This document shows positions 29,458 to 39,268 of a DNA stretch of 64,000 nucleotides, in pieces; position 1 is the stretch's first letter; each line of letters opens with the position of its first letter. A program made the position numbers and the translations under genes. The notes beneath the pieces were generated by a model that was not told the origin of the DNA, searched no databases, and was given only the letters and a program-made list of their open reading frames with translations. This DNA comes from Mycobacterium sp. D16R12 (lineage in GTDB: Bacteria; Actinomycetota; Actinomycetes; Mycobacteriales; Mycobacteriaceae): positions 62,001-126,000 of the forward strand of contig NZ_MAFC01000025.1 of assembly GCF_002013465.1 (NCBI RefSeq). Reading direction: 5' to 3'.

Positions 29458-29865
29458 ATGGCGCTGCACGTCCTCGTCTATAGCGATGACATCACGGTCC
29501 GGCGCAAGGTAATTGAGGGAATCGGCACACGGCCGGATTCCGCACTGCCGCCGCTGGAGTTTATCGAGGTGGCCACCGGGCCCATGGTTATCGAACGCCT
29601 CACGGTGTCGGGCTCCCAGCACAGAATCGACCTGGCGATCCTCGACGGTGAAGCGACGCCGTTCGGTGGGATGGGCGTGGCCAAGCAGGTCAAGGACGAG
29701 ATCGACGCGCCGCCTCCGATCGTTGTCCTGACCGGACGCCCGCAAGACAGCTGGCTGGCGAGCTGGTCCCGCGCAGAGGGTGTGGTACCGCGGCCGATCG
29801 ACCCGATGCGACTGACCGCGACGGTGATCGAGCTGCTTGGTTCGGCCGCCGCGACACACCGCTGA
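29458..29865 (+). CDS. Orphan receiver-domain response regulator (Rv3143-like)
   Basis: This 135-residue protein is a single receiver domain without an output domain. Acidic residues D10-D11 and the likely phosphoacceptor D63 (LAILDGEA) are present, and T92 (VVLTGRP) fills the switch position. The invariant lysine before the conserved proline is replaced by arginine (VVPRPIDP, R112), so phosphorylation chemistry may be altered. M. tuberculosis has a similar small regulator (Rv3143) just upstream of its nuo operon. The same linkage here argues for a role tied to complex I or its expression. No kinase gene is nearby. Confidence 0.75.
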   Translation: MALHVLVYSDDITVRRKVIEGIGTRPDSALPPLEFIEVATGPMVIERLTVSGSQHRIDLAILDGEATPFGGMGVAKQVKDEIDAPPPIVVLTGRPQDSWLASWSRAEGVVPRPIDPMRLTATVIELLGSAAATHR

Positions 29866-29912
29866 CATCCGCCGTCCCAGGCACTTCGGCTCAACTACTT
29901 AATTGCGCAAAA

Positions 29913-29927
29913 CACCGTCAAACGGTG
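29913..29927. promoter_or_regulatory. Short inverted repeat between the receiver gene and nuoA
   Basis: CACCGT-CAA-ACGGTG is a perfect repeat with 6-base arms. It sits 48 bases after the receiver gene stop and 146 bases before nuoA. It could end the upstream transcript or be an operator for nuo. The rest of the 207-bp gap 29866-30072 is AT-richer than the genes and probably holds the nuo promoter, but I cannot place its boxes with confidence. Confidence 0.35.
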
Positions 29928-30072
29928 GCATGGATCAGGCGCTAACCGATAGTGTGTTTGTTAGGTCACATCTGTACTGGTCGGCAGCCCTCGACCACAG
30001 ACAGCAATGACGCGGCAGCGTTGCCGATCCAGCACAGGGACCCGATCGATCGATTCGGGAGGCTGTTCTGCC

Positions 30073-30459
30073 ATGGATGCATATGTACCGATCTTGGTAC
30101 TCGGCGCCATTGCGGTGGCCTTTGCCGTTTTCTCCATTGGGATTTCGTCATTCGTCGGTCCACGCCGGTACAACCGCGCGAAGCTTGAGGCGTATGAATG
30201 CGGTATCGAGCCCACCCAGCACTCGATGGGCCGTGATCATCACGGTGCCGCCGCCGGCGGACACCGAGTGCCCGTGAAGTACTACCTCACCGCGATGTTG
30301 TTCATCATCTTCGATATCGAGATCGTCTTCTTGTATCCGTGGGCCGTCCACTTCGAGGCCCTTGGAGTGTTCGGACTGCTCGCAATGGCCCTGTTCATCG
30401 TCAACGTGTCGGTGGCGTACGCCTACGAATGGAGGCGCGGTGGCCTGAGCTGGGATTAG
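30073..30459 (+). CDS. nuoA: NADH dehydrogenase I subunit A
   Basis: This 128-residue membrane subunit of complex I is the same length as the M. tuberculosis protein. It has three hydrophobic helices. The cytoplasmic loop KLEAYECGIEPTQ carries the conserved Cys-Gly, and the second helix contains FIIFDIEIVFLYPW with its conserved acidic residues. It helps form the quinone-site and membrane-arm junction with NuoJ, K and H. The ATG at 30073 follows a GGGAGG ribosome site at 30057-30062. The frame opens further upstream at 30007, but that part is not protein-like. Confidence 0.95.
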   Translation: MDAYVPILVLGAIAVAFAVFSIGISSFVGPRRYNRAKLEAYECGIEPTQHSMGRDHHGAAAGGHRVPVKYYLTAMLFIIFDIEIVFLYPWAVHFEALGVFGLLAMALFIVNVSVAYAYEWRRGGLSWD

Positions 30460-30531
30460 CCCCTGTGCGATCGATGGGGCGGCGCGTAAGTCCTTGCAAC
30501 ATCACGAATAAGCACACCTGTCGGGAGAGCC

Positions 30532-31086
30532 ATGGGTCTTGAGGAACAACTGCCTAGCGGATTTCTGCTGAGCACCGTCGAGACGCTGGCGGGATATGTG
30601 CGTAAAGGTTCGTTGTGGCCCGCCACCTTTGGATTGGCCTGCTGTGCCATCGAGATGATGTCGACGGCGGGCCCGCGATTCGATATCGCACGCTTTGGCA
30701 TGGAACGGTTCTCGGCGACACCCCGGCAGGCCGACCTCATGATCGTGGCGGGCAGGGTCAGTCAGAAGATGGCCCCGGTGTTGCGGCAGATCTATGACCA
30801 GATGGCTGAACCGAAATGGGTACTGGCCATGGGGGTCTGTGCTTCTTCGGGTGGGATGTTCAACAACTATGCCATCGTTCAGGGTGTCGATCATGTTGTC
30901 CCCGTGGATATCTACCTTCCCGGGTGTCCTCCGCGCCCGGAAATGTTGCTACACGCGATCTTGAAGCTGCACGAGAAGATCGGCCATATGCCGCTCGGGG
31001 CCAACCGTGAGGAAGTCATCCGCGAGACCGAAGCGGCGGCCCTCGCCGCCACGCCGACCATCGAGATGAAGGGCCTACTGCGGTGA
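30532..31086 (+). CDS. nuoB: NADH dehydrogenase I subunit B
   Basis: This 184-residue peripheral-arm subunit binds the last iron-sulfur cluster, N2, which passes electrons to menaquinone. The adjacent cysteines in LACCAIEMM, with later cysteines in GVCASSGGMF and YLPGCPPRPE, supply the four ligands. It is the same length as in M. tuberculosis. It lies 72 bases after nuoA, and its TGA overlaps the GTG of nuoC. Confidence 0.95.
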   Translation: MGLEEQLPSGFLLSTVETLAGYVRKGSLWPATFGLACCAIEMMSTAGPRFDIARFGMERFSATPRQADLMIVAGRVSQKMAPVLRQIYDQMAEPKWVLAMGVCASSGGMFNNYAIVQGVDHVVPVDIYLPGCPPRPEMLLHAILKLHEKIGHMPLGANREEVIRETEAAALAATPTIEMKGLLR

Positions 31087-31769
31087 CGGGCAACGAGCAG
31101 AACCCAGGCGAGGTCATTGGGGTACGGCACGGGCTCTTCGGGGTCCACGGCAGTGGCGACACGTCGGGCTATGGCGGACTGGTTCAGCCAATCTCCTTGC
31201 CGGTCAGCTCGGCTCGCCCGTATGGCGGGTACTTCGACCAGGTCGTGGACCGGCTGGAATCGGTACTCGCGGAGCAAGAACACGTCACCTACGAGGATGC
31301 CATCGAGGGTGTCGTCGTCTTTCGCGATCAGCTCACGATCCACGTCCGGGCCGAGCATCTGGTGCAGGTTGCCCAGTCCCTACGGGACGACCCGGAACTG
31401 CGTTTTGAGCTCTGTCTCGGCGTCAGCGGCGTGCACTACCCCGAGGACGCCGCACGGGAACTGCATGCCGTCTACCCACTGATGTCGATCACCTGGAACC
31501 ACCGCATCCTGCTCGAAGTAGCTGTCCCGGACGATAAACCGCATGTTCCGTCGCTGAATGCCGTGTATCCGACCACCGATTGGCATGAACGGGAAACCTA
31601 CGATTTCTTCGGCATCATCTTCGACGATCATCCCGCGTTGACGCGAATCGAAATGCCGGATGACTGGGAGGGACACCCCCAGCGTAAGGACTATCCGCTC
31701 GGTGGTGTGCCTGTCGAATACCACGGGGCGACCATTGCGCCGCCCGATCAGCGGAGGTCCTACAACTAA
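31083..31769 (+). CDS. nuoC: NADH dehydrogenase I subunit C
   Basis: This 228-residue peripheral-arm subunit of the 30-kDa family is not fused to NuoD. The conserved region is YPTTDWHERETYDFFGIIFDDHP, followed by DDWEGHPQRKDYPLGG near the C-terminus. It packs against NuoB and NuoD near the quinone site. It starts with GTG overlapping the nuoB stop (GTGA), and its TAA overlaps the nuoD ATG by one base. The first 45 residues are a low-complexity extension typical of mycobacteria. Confidence 0.94.
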   Translation: MTGNEQNPGEVIGVRHGLFGVHGSGDTSGYGGLVQPISLPVSSARPYGGYFDQVVDRLESVLAEQEHVTYEDAIEGVVVFRDQLTIHVRAEHLVQVAQSLRDDPELRFELCLGVSGVHYPEDAARELHAVYPLMSITWNHRILLEVAVPDDKPHVPSLNAVYPTTDWHERETYDFFGIIFDDHPALTRIEMPDDWEGHPQRKDYPLGGVPVEYHGATIAPPDQRRSYN

Positions 31770-33067
31770 TGACAGCACAGCCCGAGACCCATCTCATGGC
31801 CGGTGGGCAGGACTGGGACGAGATCGTCACTGCCGCTGCCCAAGCCGGCGATGAGCGCATCGTCGTCAACATGGGCCCGCAGCATCCATCGACCCACGGC
31901 GTGCTGCGGCTGATCCTGGAGATCGAGGGCGAGACGGTTACCGAAGTGCGCTGCGGAATCGGCTACCTGCACACTGGTATCGAAAAGAATCTGGAGTACC
32001 GCAACTGGACGCAGGGCGTCACCTTTGTGACCCGGATGGACTACCTCTCACCGTTCTTCAACGAGACCGCCTACTGTCTCGGAGTTGAGAAGCTGCTCGA
32101 TATCACCGACGAAATCCCGGAGCGCGCCAACGTGATTCGGGTGTTGATGATGGAACTCAATCGCATCTCCTCTCATCTGGTGGCACTCGCAACCGGTGGT
32201 ATGGAGCTCGGTGCGATGACCGCGATGTTCCTCGGATTTCGCGAACGCGAGATGATCCTGAAGGTATTCGAAGCGGTCACCGGCCTGCGCATGAACCACG
32301 CCTATGTCAGGCCCGGTGGGCTGGCGCAGGACCTGCCCGACGGCGCCGAACAAGAGGTGCAGGATCTACTGAACATCTTGCCCGGCAGGTTGCGCGATAT
32401 GGAAAACCTGTTGAACGAGAACTACATCTGGAAGGCGCGGACCCAGGGCGTCGGATACCTGGATCTGACCGGTTGTATGGCCTTGGGCATCACCGGTCCG
32501 GTGCTGCGCGCCACGGGGCTGGCGCACGATCTGCGACGAGCACAACCGTACTGCGGGTACGAGAACTATGACTTCGAGGTCATCACCGACGGGGACTGTG
32601 ATTCATACGGCCGGTATCTGATCCGGGTCAAGGAGATGCGCGAATCCATCAAGATCGCTCAGCAGTGTCTGGATCGGCTGCGGCCAGGACCGATCATGGT
32701 GGACGACAAGAAGATTGCGTGGCCCGCCGACCTCGCGTCCGGCCCAGACGGCCTGGGCAACTCGCCCAAGCACATCGCCAAGATCATGGGCACCTCCATG
32801 GAGGGGCTGATCCACCACTTCAAGCTGGTGACCGAGGGGATCAGGGTGCCGGCCGGACAGGTGTACGTCGCCGTCGAGTCGCCGCGCGGCGAGCTCGGGG
32901 TACATATGGTCAGCGATGGCGGAACCCGGCCCTACCGTGTGCACTTCCGCGATCCGTCGTTTACCAATCTGCAGGCCGTCTCGGCGATGTGCGAGGGCGC
33001 GATGGTGGCCGACCTGATCGCCGCGGTCGCGAGTATCGATCCGGTGATGGGCGGGGTGGACAGGTGA
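31769..33067 (+). CDS. nuoD: NADH dehydrogenase I subunit D
   Basis: This 432-residue 49-kDa-family subunit forms the menaquinone pocket with NuoB. Motifs seen are NMGPQHPSTHGVLRL at the N-terminus (His of the quinone site), GYLHTGIEKNLEYRNW, and a C-terminus ending DPVMGGVDR as in the hydrogenase-related family. It starts with ATG at the nuoC stop. Its TGA overlaps the nuoE GTG. Confidence 0.95.
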   Translation: MTAQPETHLMAGGQDWDEIVTAAAQAGDERIVVNMGPQHPSTHGVLRLILEIEGETVTEVRCGIGYLHTGIEKNLEYRNWTQGVTFVTRMDYLSPFFNETAYCLGVEKLLDITDEIPERANVIRVLMMELNRISSHLVALATGGMELGAMTAMFLGFREREMILKVFEAVTGLRMNHAYVRPGGLAQDLPDGAEQEVQDLLNILPGRLRDMENLLNENYIWKARTQGVGYLDLTGCMALGITGPVLRATGLAHDLRRAQPYCGYENYDFEVITDGDCDSYGRYLIRVKEMRESIKIAQQCLDRLRPGPIMVDDKKIAWPADLASGPDGLGNSPKHIAKIMGTSMEGLIHHFKLVTEGIRVPAGQVYVAVESPRGELGVHMVSDGGTRPYRVHFRDPSFTNLQAVSAMCEGAMVADLIAAVASIDPVMGGVDR

Positions 33068-33792
33068 GTGAAGTGTTCGTCGAACTCGGGAGCCGCCCGC
33101 CGGAGGACGAGGGCAGCTTCGCCGGGCGCAAAAGCTATCCGCAGGAAGTGGCTTCACGGCTTGCCATCGACGCCAAGGAGATCCTTGATCGGTATCCGAG
33201 CCGTAGATCGGCGTTGCTGCCGCTGCTGCACCTGGTGCAGTCCGAGGACGGTTATGTGACCATGGCGGGCATCGAATTCTGTTCCGGACAAGTCGAATTG
33301 ACGTCCGCCGAGGTGACCGCCGTGGCGAGCTTCTACTCGATGTACCGGCGCGAACCGACGGGTGATTATCTCGTCGGGGTATGCACCAACACGCTGTGCG
33401 CCGTGCTTGGGGGTGACGCGATCTTGACGCGATTGGTCGACGAGCTCGGCGTGTCACCCGGAGGTACCACCGAGGACGGCAAGGTCACCCTCGAACATGT
33501 CGAGTGCAACGCCGCCTGTGACTACGCGCCGGTGTTGATGGTCAATTGGGAGTTCTTCGACAACCAAACCCCGGATGGAGCAGTAGATCTGGTCGAAGGC
33601 CTGCGTAGCGACCGTGTTCCCGAACCACGGCGCGGTGCACCGCCGTGCACGTTCAGGCAGACCGCCCGGATCTTGGCCGGGTTCGCCGACGAGCGGCCCG
33701 ACGCGGTCGCCGCGGCGCTGCCGGGCGACCCGACACTGGCGGGACTGCGACTGGCCAAGGAAGTGCAAGACGTACAAGGGGAGGCGCGGTGA
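33064..33792 (+). CDS. nuoE: NADH dehydrogenase I subunit E
   Basis: This 242-residue thioredoxin-like subunit carries the off-path 2Fe-2S cluster N1a. Ligands are two cysteines in VGVCTNTLCAVLG and two in VECNAACDYAPVLMVN. The C-terminal 75 residues after the core are an actinobacterial extension. It starts with GTG overlapping the nuoD stop (GTGA), and its own TGA overlaps the nuoF GTG. Confidence 0.94.
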   Translation: MSEVFVELGSRPPEDEGSFAGRKSYPQEVASRLAIDAKEILDRYPSRRSALLPLLHLVQSEDGYVTMAGIEFCSGQVELTSAEVTAVASFYSMYRREPTGDYLVGVCTNTLCAVLGGDAILTRLVDELGVSPGGTTEDGKVTLEHVECNAACDYAPVLMVNWEFFDNQTPDGAVDLVEGLRSDRVPEPRRGAPPCTFRQTARILAGFADERPDAVAAALPGDPTLAGLRLAKEVQDVQGEAR

Positions 33793-35093
33793 CGTCAACG
33801 ATCCTGGCCCCGGTCCTGTCCGAGCACTGGGACGAGGCCGACTCCTGGACCCTCGGCGGGTATCTCCGCCATGAGGGCTACCAGGGCCTGCGCACCGCGC
33901 TGAGCATGGAACCGGATGCGGTCATCGCTCTGGTCAAGGATGCGGGTCTGCGTGGGCGAGGGGGCGCCGGATTCCCGACGGGTACCAAATGGTCTTTCAT
34001 TCCGCAGGGTGACGGCAAGCCGCACTACCTGGTGGTGAACGCCGACGAGTCCGAACCCGGTACCTGCAAAGACATTCCGTTGATGCTCGCGACACCGCAC
34101 ACCCTCATCGAGGGAATCGTCATCGCCGCCTATGCGATCCGCGCCGCGCACGCCTTCATCTACGTGCGCGGTGAGGTCATCTCGGTGATCAGAAGGCTGC
34201 AGACTGCGGTGGCACAGGCCTATGAGGCCGGATACCTGGGCCGCAACATCCTTGATAGCGGTTTCGATCTGGAGCTGGTGGTGCACGCCGGTGCGGGCGC
34301 CTACATCTGTGGGGAGGAGACCGCCCTCTTGGACTCGCTGGAGGGACGCCGCGGCCAGCCGCGGCTGCGCCCCCCATTTCCCGCGGTTGCCGGACTCTAC
34401 GCCAGCCCGACGGTGGTCAACAATGTCGAGTCCATCGCGAGTGTCCCGGTCATCCTGAGACGCGGTGCCGAATGGTTCCGGACCATGGGATCGGAGAAAT
34501 CGCCGGGATTCACGCTGTACTCGTTGTCCGGCCATGTGCGCACTCCCGGACAGTACGAGGCTCCGCTCGGCGTGACGCTGCGCGAGCTCCTGGAGTTGGC
34601 CGGGGGAGTGCGGGACGGACATGGACTCAAGTTCTGGACTCCCGGTGGTTCATCGACACCGTTGTTCACCGCCGAGCATCTGGATGTCCCGCTCGACTAC
34701 GAGGGCGTGAGCGCGGCCGGATCGATGCTGGGCACCAAGGCATTACAGATATTCGATGACACCACATGCGTGGTGCGCGCGGTGCTGAGGTGGACCGAGT
34801 TCTACGCGCACGAGTCCTGTGGCAAATGCACACCCTGCCGTGAGGGTACCTATTGGCTGGTGCGCATCCTCCAGCGACTGGAATCGGGCGGGGGTGCCGC
34901 CGAAGACCTGGACAAACTTCTCGACGTCTCGGACATTGTGCTGGGTAAGTCCTTCTGCGCTCTCGGTGATGGCGCTGCGAGTCCGATCATGTCTTCGCTC
35001 AAGTACTTCCGCGAAGAGTACGAGGCACACTTAGAGAACGGATGCCCCTTCGATTCGGGGGCCAGCACCGTGTTCGGGGAGGGGAACCGATGA
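33789..35093 (+). CDS. nuoF: NADH dehydrogenase I subunit F
   Basis: This 434-residue subunit binds NADH, FMN and cluster N3. The glycine-rich FMN/NADH motif is GLRGRGGAGFPTGTKW, followed by NADESEPGTCKD. The 4Fe-4S ligands are in ESCGKCTPCREGT plus a later Cys in KSFCALGDGA. The GTG at 33789 overlaps the nuoE stop, and the 3' end overlaps nuoG by four bases (ATGA). The frame continues upstream within nuoE without a protein-like signal. Confidence 0.95.
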   Translation: MTSTILAPVLSEHWDEADSWTLGGYLRHEGYQGLRTALSMEPDAVIALVKDAGLRGRGGAGFPTGTKWSFIPQGDGKPHYLVVNADESEPGTCKDIPLMLATPHTLIEGIVIAAYAIRAAHAFIYVRGEVISVIRRLQTAVAQAYEAGYLGRNILDSGFDLELVVHAGAGAYICGEETALLDSLEGRRGQPRLRPPFPAVAGLYASPTVVNNVESIASVPVILRRGAEWFRTMGSEKSPGFTLYSLSGHVRTPGQYEAPLGVTLRELLELAGGVRDGHGLKFWTPGGSSTPLFTAEHLDVPLDYEGVSAAGSMLGTKALQIFDDTTCVVRAVLRWTEFYAHESCGKCTPCREGTYWLVRILQRLESGGGAAEDLDKLLDVSDIVLGKSFCALGDGAASPIMSSLKYFREEYEAHLENGCPFDSGASTVFGEGNR

Positions 35094-37474
35094 CCGCCGT
35101 GGAGCGGGGCACCGAGGTTGAGCTGGTCACCGTCAACATCGACGGAACCAACATCTCGGTGCCCAAGGGCACCTTGGTCATTCGTGCGGCCGAACTGATC
35201 GGCGTCCAGATTCCGCGGTTCTGCGATCACCCGCTCCTGGAGCCGGTGGGTGCGTGTCGCCAGTGCCTGGTCGAGGTGGATGGGCAACGTAAACCGTTGG
35301 CCGCGTGCACCACCACCGTCACCGATGAGATGGTGGTGCATACGCAGGTCACCTCCGCGGCGGCGCAGAAGGCGCAGAGCGGCGTCATGGAACTGCTGCT
35401 GATCAATCATCCACTCGACTGTCCGGTTTGCGATAAGGGCGGAGAGTGTCCACTGCAGAACCAGGCCATGTCGACCGGTCGCGCCGAGACCCGGTTCGCG
35501 GAGGCCAAACGCACCTTCCCCAAGCCGATTCCGCTATCCACCGAGGTGCTGCTCGACAGGGAGCGCTGTGTCCTGTGTGCGCGTTGCACCCGGTTCTCCC
35601 AGCAGGTGGCCGGTGACCCGTTCATCGAGCTTCTCGAACGCGGTGCGCAACAACAGGTGGGCATTGCGAACGACGAACCCTTCGATTCCTACTTCTCCGG
35701 CAATACCGTGCAGATCTGCCCGGTGGGTGCGCTCACCGGTGCCGCGTACCGATTCCGGGCCCGTCCGTTCGACCTGGTGTCCACGCCCAGTGTCTGTGAG
35801 CACTGTGCGAGCGGATGTGCGCAGCGCACCGACCATCGGCGGGGAAAGGTGCTGCGGCGCCTGGCCGGTGACGATCCAGAAGTCAACGAGGAATGGAATT
35901 GCGATAAGGGGCGCTGGGCGTTCACGTACGCCACCGCGGGCGATCGCATCACCCATCCGATGATTCGTGACGAGTCCGGAAATCTGGTGGCGGTCTCGTG
36001 GCCACAGGCATTGGAAACCGCTGCAAAGGGTTTGGCGGATGCGGGCGCCAATGCCGGAGTTCTCACCGGTGGTCGGCTCACCGTCGAAGATGCTTACGCC
36101 TACGTCAAGTTCGCCCGCATGGTGATCGGCACCAACAACATCGACTTCCGGGCTCGCGCGCATAGTGCTGAGGAGGCCGCCTTCCTCGGCTCGGGCGTTG
36201 CCGGGCACGGGATGACGCAGACGTATGCGGCATTGGAGTCCGCGCCGGTGGTTCTGCTGGCGGGGTTCGAGCCGGAAGAGGAATCCCCGATAGTCTTCCT
36301 GAGGCTGCGCAAGGGAGTCCGTAAGCGGGGACTCACGGTGCTCAGCATCGCGCCCTTCGTCAGCCGCGGATCCACCAAGCTTTCGGCCCGGGTGATCGCA
36401 ACCGTTCCCGGTAGTGAACCGGAGACCATCGCGGGCCTGGTTGATTCGGAACTCTTGCGCCGACCCGGGGCCGTGATCATGGCGGGGGAACGATTGGCGT
36501 GTGTGCCCGGAGCATTGTCGGCAGCGGCCCAGCTCGCGGCGAAGACGGGCGCGACACTGGTGTGGGTGCCGCGCAGGGCAGGAGAGCGGGGAGCCCTGGA
36601 AGCGGGGGCGCTGCCCAGGCTCCTGCCCGGTGGACATCCGGTATCCGACAGTGCGGCACGACGTTATGTCGCCGACAAGTGGGGAGTGATCGCACTGCCC
36701 GACATGCCCGGGCTCGATGCCGCCGGCATGTTGGACCCCGGGAGTGGACTCGACGCGTTCCTTGTCGGTGGAGTCGAACTGGCTGACCTTCCGTATCCCG
36801 CCGCGGCCGTCGGTGCGCTCAAGACAGGATTCGTGGTGAGCCTGGAGATGCGCCACGGCGCCGTCACCGAGCTTGCCGATGTGGTACTTCCGGTGGCGGC
36901 GGTCGCGGAGAAATCCGGCAGCTTCGTGAATTGGGAAGGCAGGCTGAGACCCTTCGGGACCACGCTGGAAGCCAGTGATGCCCTCGACGATCTCAGAGTA
37001 CTTGCCGCGCTGTCTCGGCGGATGGATCGCCCGATCGGCCTGAACCATTCAGACGAGGCACTCGCCGAGCTCGCGGATATCGGCCCGTGGGAGGGTGCGC
37101 GGGAGAACCCGGGTCCAATCCGGGCGATCGCCAGACCGCGGCCCGAGGAGGGGGAGGCAGTACTGGCGTCCTGGCGGCAGCTGCTGGATGCCGGTCGGCT
37201 GCAGGACGGTGAACAGTTCCTTGCTGGAACCGCGCACCCCCCGCAGGTTCGGTTATCGGAGGCGACCGCGCACGAGATCGGCGCTTCCGAAGGCGAATTG
37301 GTGACCGTGCGCAGCATGTCGGAGTCGATCCAGGGTGCCATCACGTTGCCGCTCCGGATCACCGAGATGCCGGACAGGGTGGTGTGGGTGCCCATGCGCT
37401 CGGCCGGGTCGGAGGTTCATCAGCAGCTCGGTCCCGCGCTCGGGCAAGTGGTTCGAATCGAGGTGGCGCCGTGA
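35090..37474 (+). CDS. nuoG: NADH dehydrogenase I subunit G
   Basis: This 794-residue subunit is the largest of the peripheral arm. The N-terminal 2Fe-2S domain has IPRFCDHPLLEPVGACRQC, a His-Cys cluster motif follows at HPLDCPVCDKGGECPLQ, and a 4Fe-4S domain at DRERCVLCARCTRFS. The N7-type cysteines are visible in SVCEHCASGCAQRT, followed by a molybdopterin-enzyme-like C-terminal half without an obvious cofactor. It starts with ATG 35090 sharing ATGA with nuoF, and its stop overlaps the nuoH GTG. Confidence 0.95.
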   Translation: MTAVERGTEVELVTVNIDGTNISVPKGTLVIRAAELIGVQIPRFCDHPLLEPVGACRQCLVEVDGQRKPLAACTTTVTDEMVVHTQVTSAAAQKAQSGVMELLLINHPLDCPVCDKGGECPLQNQAMSTGRAETRFAEAKRTFPKPIPLSTEVLLDRERCVLCARCTRFSQQVAGDPFIELLERGAQQQVGIANDEPFDSYFSGNTVQICPVGALTGAAYRFRARPFDLVSTPSVCEHCASGCAQRTDHRRGKVLRRLAGDDPEVNEEWNCDKGRWAFTYATAGDRITHPMIRDESGNLVAVSWPQALETAAKGLADAGANAGVLTGGRLTVEDAYAYVKFARMVIGTNNIDFRARAHSAEEAAFLGSGVAGHGMTQTYAALESAPVVLLAGFEPEEESPIVFLRLRKGVRKRGLTVLSIAPFVSRGSTKLSARVIATVPGSEPETIAGLVDSELLRRPGAVIMAGERLACVPGALSAAAQLAAKTGATLVWVPRRAGERGALEAGALPRLLPGGHPVSDSAARRYVADKWGVIALPDMPGLDAAGMLDPGSGLDAFLVGGVELADLPYPAAAVGALKTGFVVSLEMRHGAVTELADVVLPVAAVAEKSGSFVNWEGRLRPFGTTLEASDALDDLRVLAALSRRMDRPIGLNHSDEALAELADIGPWEGARENPGPIRAIARPRPEEGEAVLASWRQLLDAGRLQDGEQFLAGTAHPPQVRLSEATAHEIGASEGELVTVRSMSESIQGAITLPLRITEMPDRVVWVPMRSAGSEVHQQLGPALGQVVRIEVAP

Positions 37475-38739
37475 CGGGCAAGACGGACTTGTCACAATTC
37501 GGAATCGACCCGCTATGGCTCGTGCTCGTGAAATGTGTTGCGGTGTTCGCCTTTCTGTTGCTGACCGTGCTTGTGGCGATTCTTGTCGAGCGCAAGGTGC
37601 TTGCCTGGATGCAGCGTCGCATCGGTCCCAACAGGGTGGGCCCGTTCGGGCTGCTGCAGAGCCTGGCCGACGGGGTGAAACTGGCACTCAAGGAGGGCCT
37701 GACCCCGGCGGGGGTCGACAAGCCAATCTATCTGTTGGCGCCCATCATCTCTGTGGTGCCGGCGATAGTTGCGTACGCGGTCATTCCGTTCGGTCCGGTG
37801 GTCTCGTTCTTCGGGCATCGCACACCACTTCAGCTCACCGATCTACCGGTGGCGATTCTCTTCGTGCTGGCGGTTACCTCCGTGGGTGTATACGGGATCG
37901 TGTTGGGCGGCTGGGCATCCGGATCGACTTACCCGCTTCTGGGTGGACTACGGTCTTCCGCGCAGGTGATTTCCTACGAGATCGCGATGGGCCTGACCTT
38001 CGCGGCCGTGTTCCTGCTGGCCGGAACGATGTCGACTTCGGGGATCGTCGCGGCGCAGGCAGGCCGTTGGTATGTGTTCCTACTGCTGCCCTCGTTCTTG
38101 GTGTATGTGACCGCCATGGTCGGCGAGACCAACAGGGCCCCGTTCGATCTGCCCGAAGCCGAGGGCGAGCTGGTCGGCGGATTCCATACCGAATACTCCT
38201 CGCTGCGCTTCGCGATGTTCATGCTCGCCGAATACATCAACATGGCAACGGTTTCCGGACTGGCGGCAACCATGTTCCTTGGTGGCTGGCACGCGCCCTG
38301 GCCGTTGAGCCTCATCGACGGTGCGAACACCTCATGGTTGCCGGTGCTGTGGTTCGTGGCCAAGGTCTGGGGCTTTATGTTCCTGTTCATGTGGCTGCGG
38401 GCAACATTGCCGCGGCTGCGCTACGACCAGTTCATGCGGTTGGGCTGGGAGGTCTTGATCCCGGTGGCGCTGGTATGGATTGTCGTCGTGGGAGTGGTGC
38501 AGGCCATGGCGCTCTACGGATACGGAAATGCGTCGATCATCCTTGGGGTCACCGGTGTCGTGGTCTCGGTGGGCAGTATCGCCATGGTGGGCGTCCTGTC
38601 GCGGCGCACTGAACCACCAAAACCCTTGCTTTCCAGCAGCTTCGATCCGATGGCCGGCGGATTCCCGGTGCCGCCGCTACCCGGGCAGCACCTTGGCGCG
38701 GGCCCGGGATCGACCACAAAGGAGGACGCACATGCCTAA
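37471..38739 (+). CDS. nuoH: NADH dehydrogenase I subunit H
   Basis: This 422-residue membrane subunit of about eight helices forms the floor of the quinone chamber. Diagnostic parts are VERKVLAWMQRRIGPNRVGP, LADGVKLALKEG, and the cytoplasmic loop ETNRAPFDLPEAEGELVGGF with its string of acidic residues. The C-terminal tail is a proline-rich extension common in mycobacteria. It starts with GTG overlapping nuoG (GTGA). The last 8 bases overlap the nuoI start. Confidence 0.95.
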   Translation: MTGKTDLSQFGIDPLWLVLVKCVAVFAFLLLTVLVAILVERKVLAWMQRRIGPNRVGPFGLLQSLADGVKLALKEGLTPAGVDKPIYLLAPIISVVPAIVAYAVIPFGPVVSFFGHRTPLQLTDLPVAILFVLAVTSVGVYGIVLGGWASGSTYPLLGGLRSSAQVISYEIAMGLTFAAVFLLAGTMSTSGIVAAQAGRWYVFLLLPSFLVYVTAMVGETNRAPFDLPEAEGELVGGFHTEYSSLRFAMFMLAEYINMATVSGLAATMFLGGWHAPWPLSLIDGANTSWLPVLWFVAKVWGFMFLFMWLRATLPRLRYDQFMRLGWEVLIPVALVWIVVVGVVQAMALYGYGNASIILGVTGVVVSVGSIAMVGVLSRRTEPPKPLLSSSFDPMAGGFPVPPLPGQHLGAGPGSTTKEDAHA

Positions 38740-39268
38740 TCGTCTGCGACATTCGGCCGATGCGATGGCGGGGTTCTGGGTGACCTTCTCGTCGATGTTC
38801 AAAAAGCGGCTCACCGAGCAGTACCCCGAGAAGAAGGAGCCCACCGCGCCCCGGTACCACGGGAGGCACCAACTCAACCGGTACACCGATGGGCTCGAGA
38901 AATGCATCGGTTGCGAGCTGTGTGCCTGGGCGTGTCCGGCCGATGCCATATTCGTGGAGGGCGCCGACAATTCCGAAGACGAACGCTTCTCGCCAGGTGA
39001 GCGATACGGCCGGGTTTACCAGATCAACTATCTGCGGTGCATTGGTTGTGGGTTGTGTATCGAGGCGTGCCCGACCCGCGCTCTGACCATGACCAACGAC
39101 TACGAGATGGCCGACGACAACAGGTCCGACCTCATCTATGGCAAGGACAAACTGCTGGCACCGTTGCAGCCCGGAATGATGCCGCCGCCGCATGCGATGT
39201 GCCCGGGTACCACCGATACGGACTACTACCTGGGCACCCTGCCCAAGGCCGGGGAGGACGTCAGGTGA
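38732..39268 (+). CDS. nuoI: NADH dehydrogenase I subunit I
   Basis: This 178-residue ferredoxin-like subunit carries clusters N6a and N6b. Two complete 4Fe-4S motifs are seen, KCIGCELCAWACP and RCIGCGLCIEACPTRAL. The ATG at 38732 is preceded by a strong AAAGGAGG ribosome site at 38718-38725 inside nuoH. Its TGA overlaps the nuoJ GTG. Confidence 0.95.
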   Translation: MPNRLRHSADAMAGFWVTFSSMFKKRLTEQYPEKKEPTAPRYHGRHQLNRYTDGLEKCIGCELCAWACPADAIFVEGADNSEDERFSPGERYGRVYQINYLRCIGCGLCIEACPTRALTMTNDYEMADDNRSDLIYGKDKLLAPLQPGMMPPPHAMCPGTTDTDYYLGTLPKAGEDVR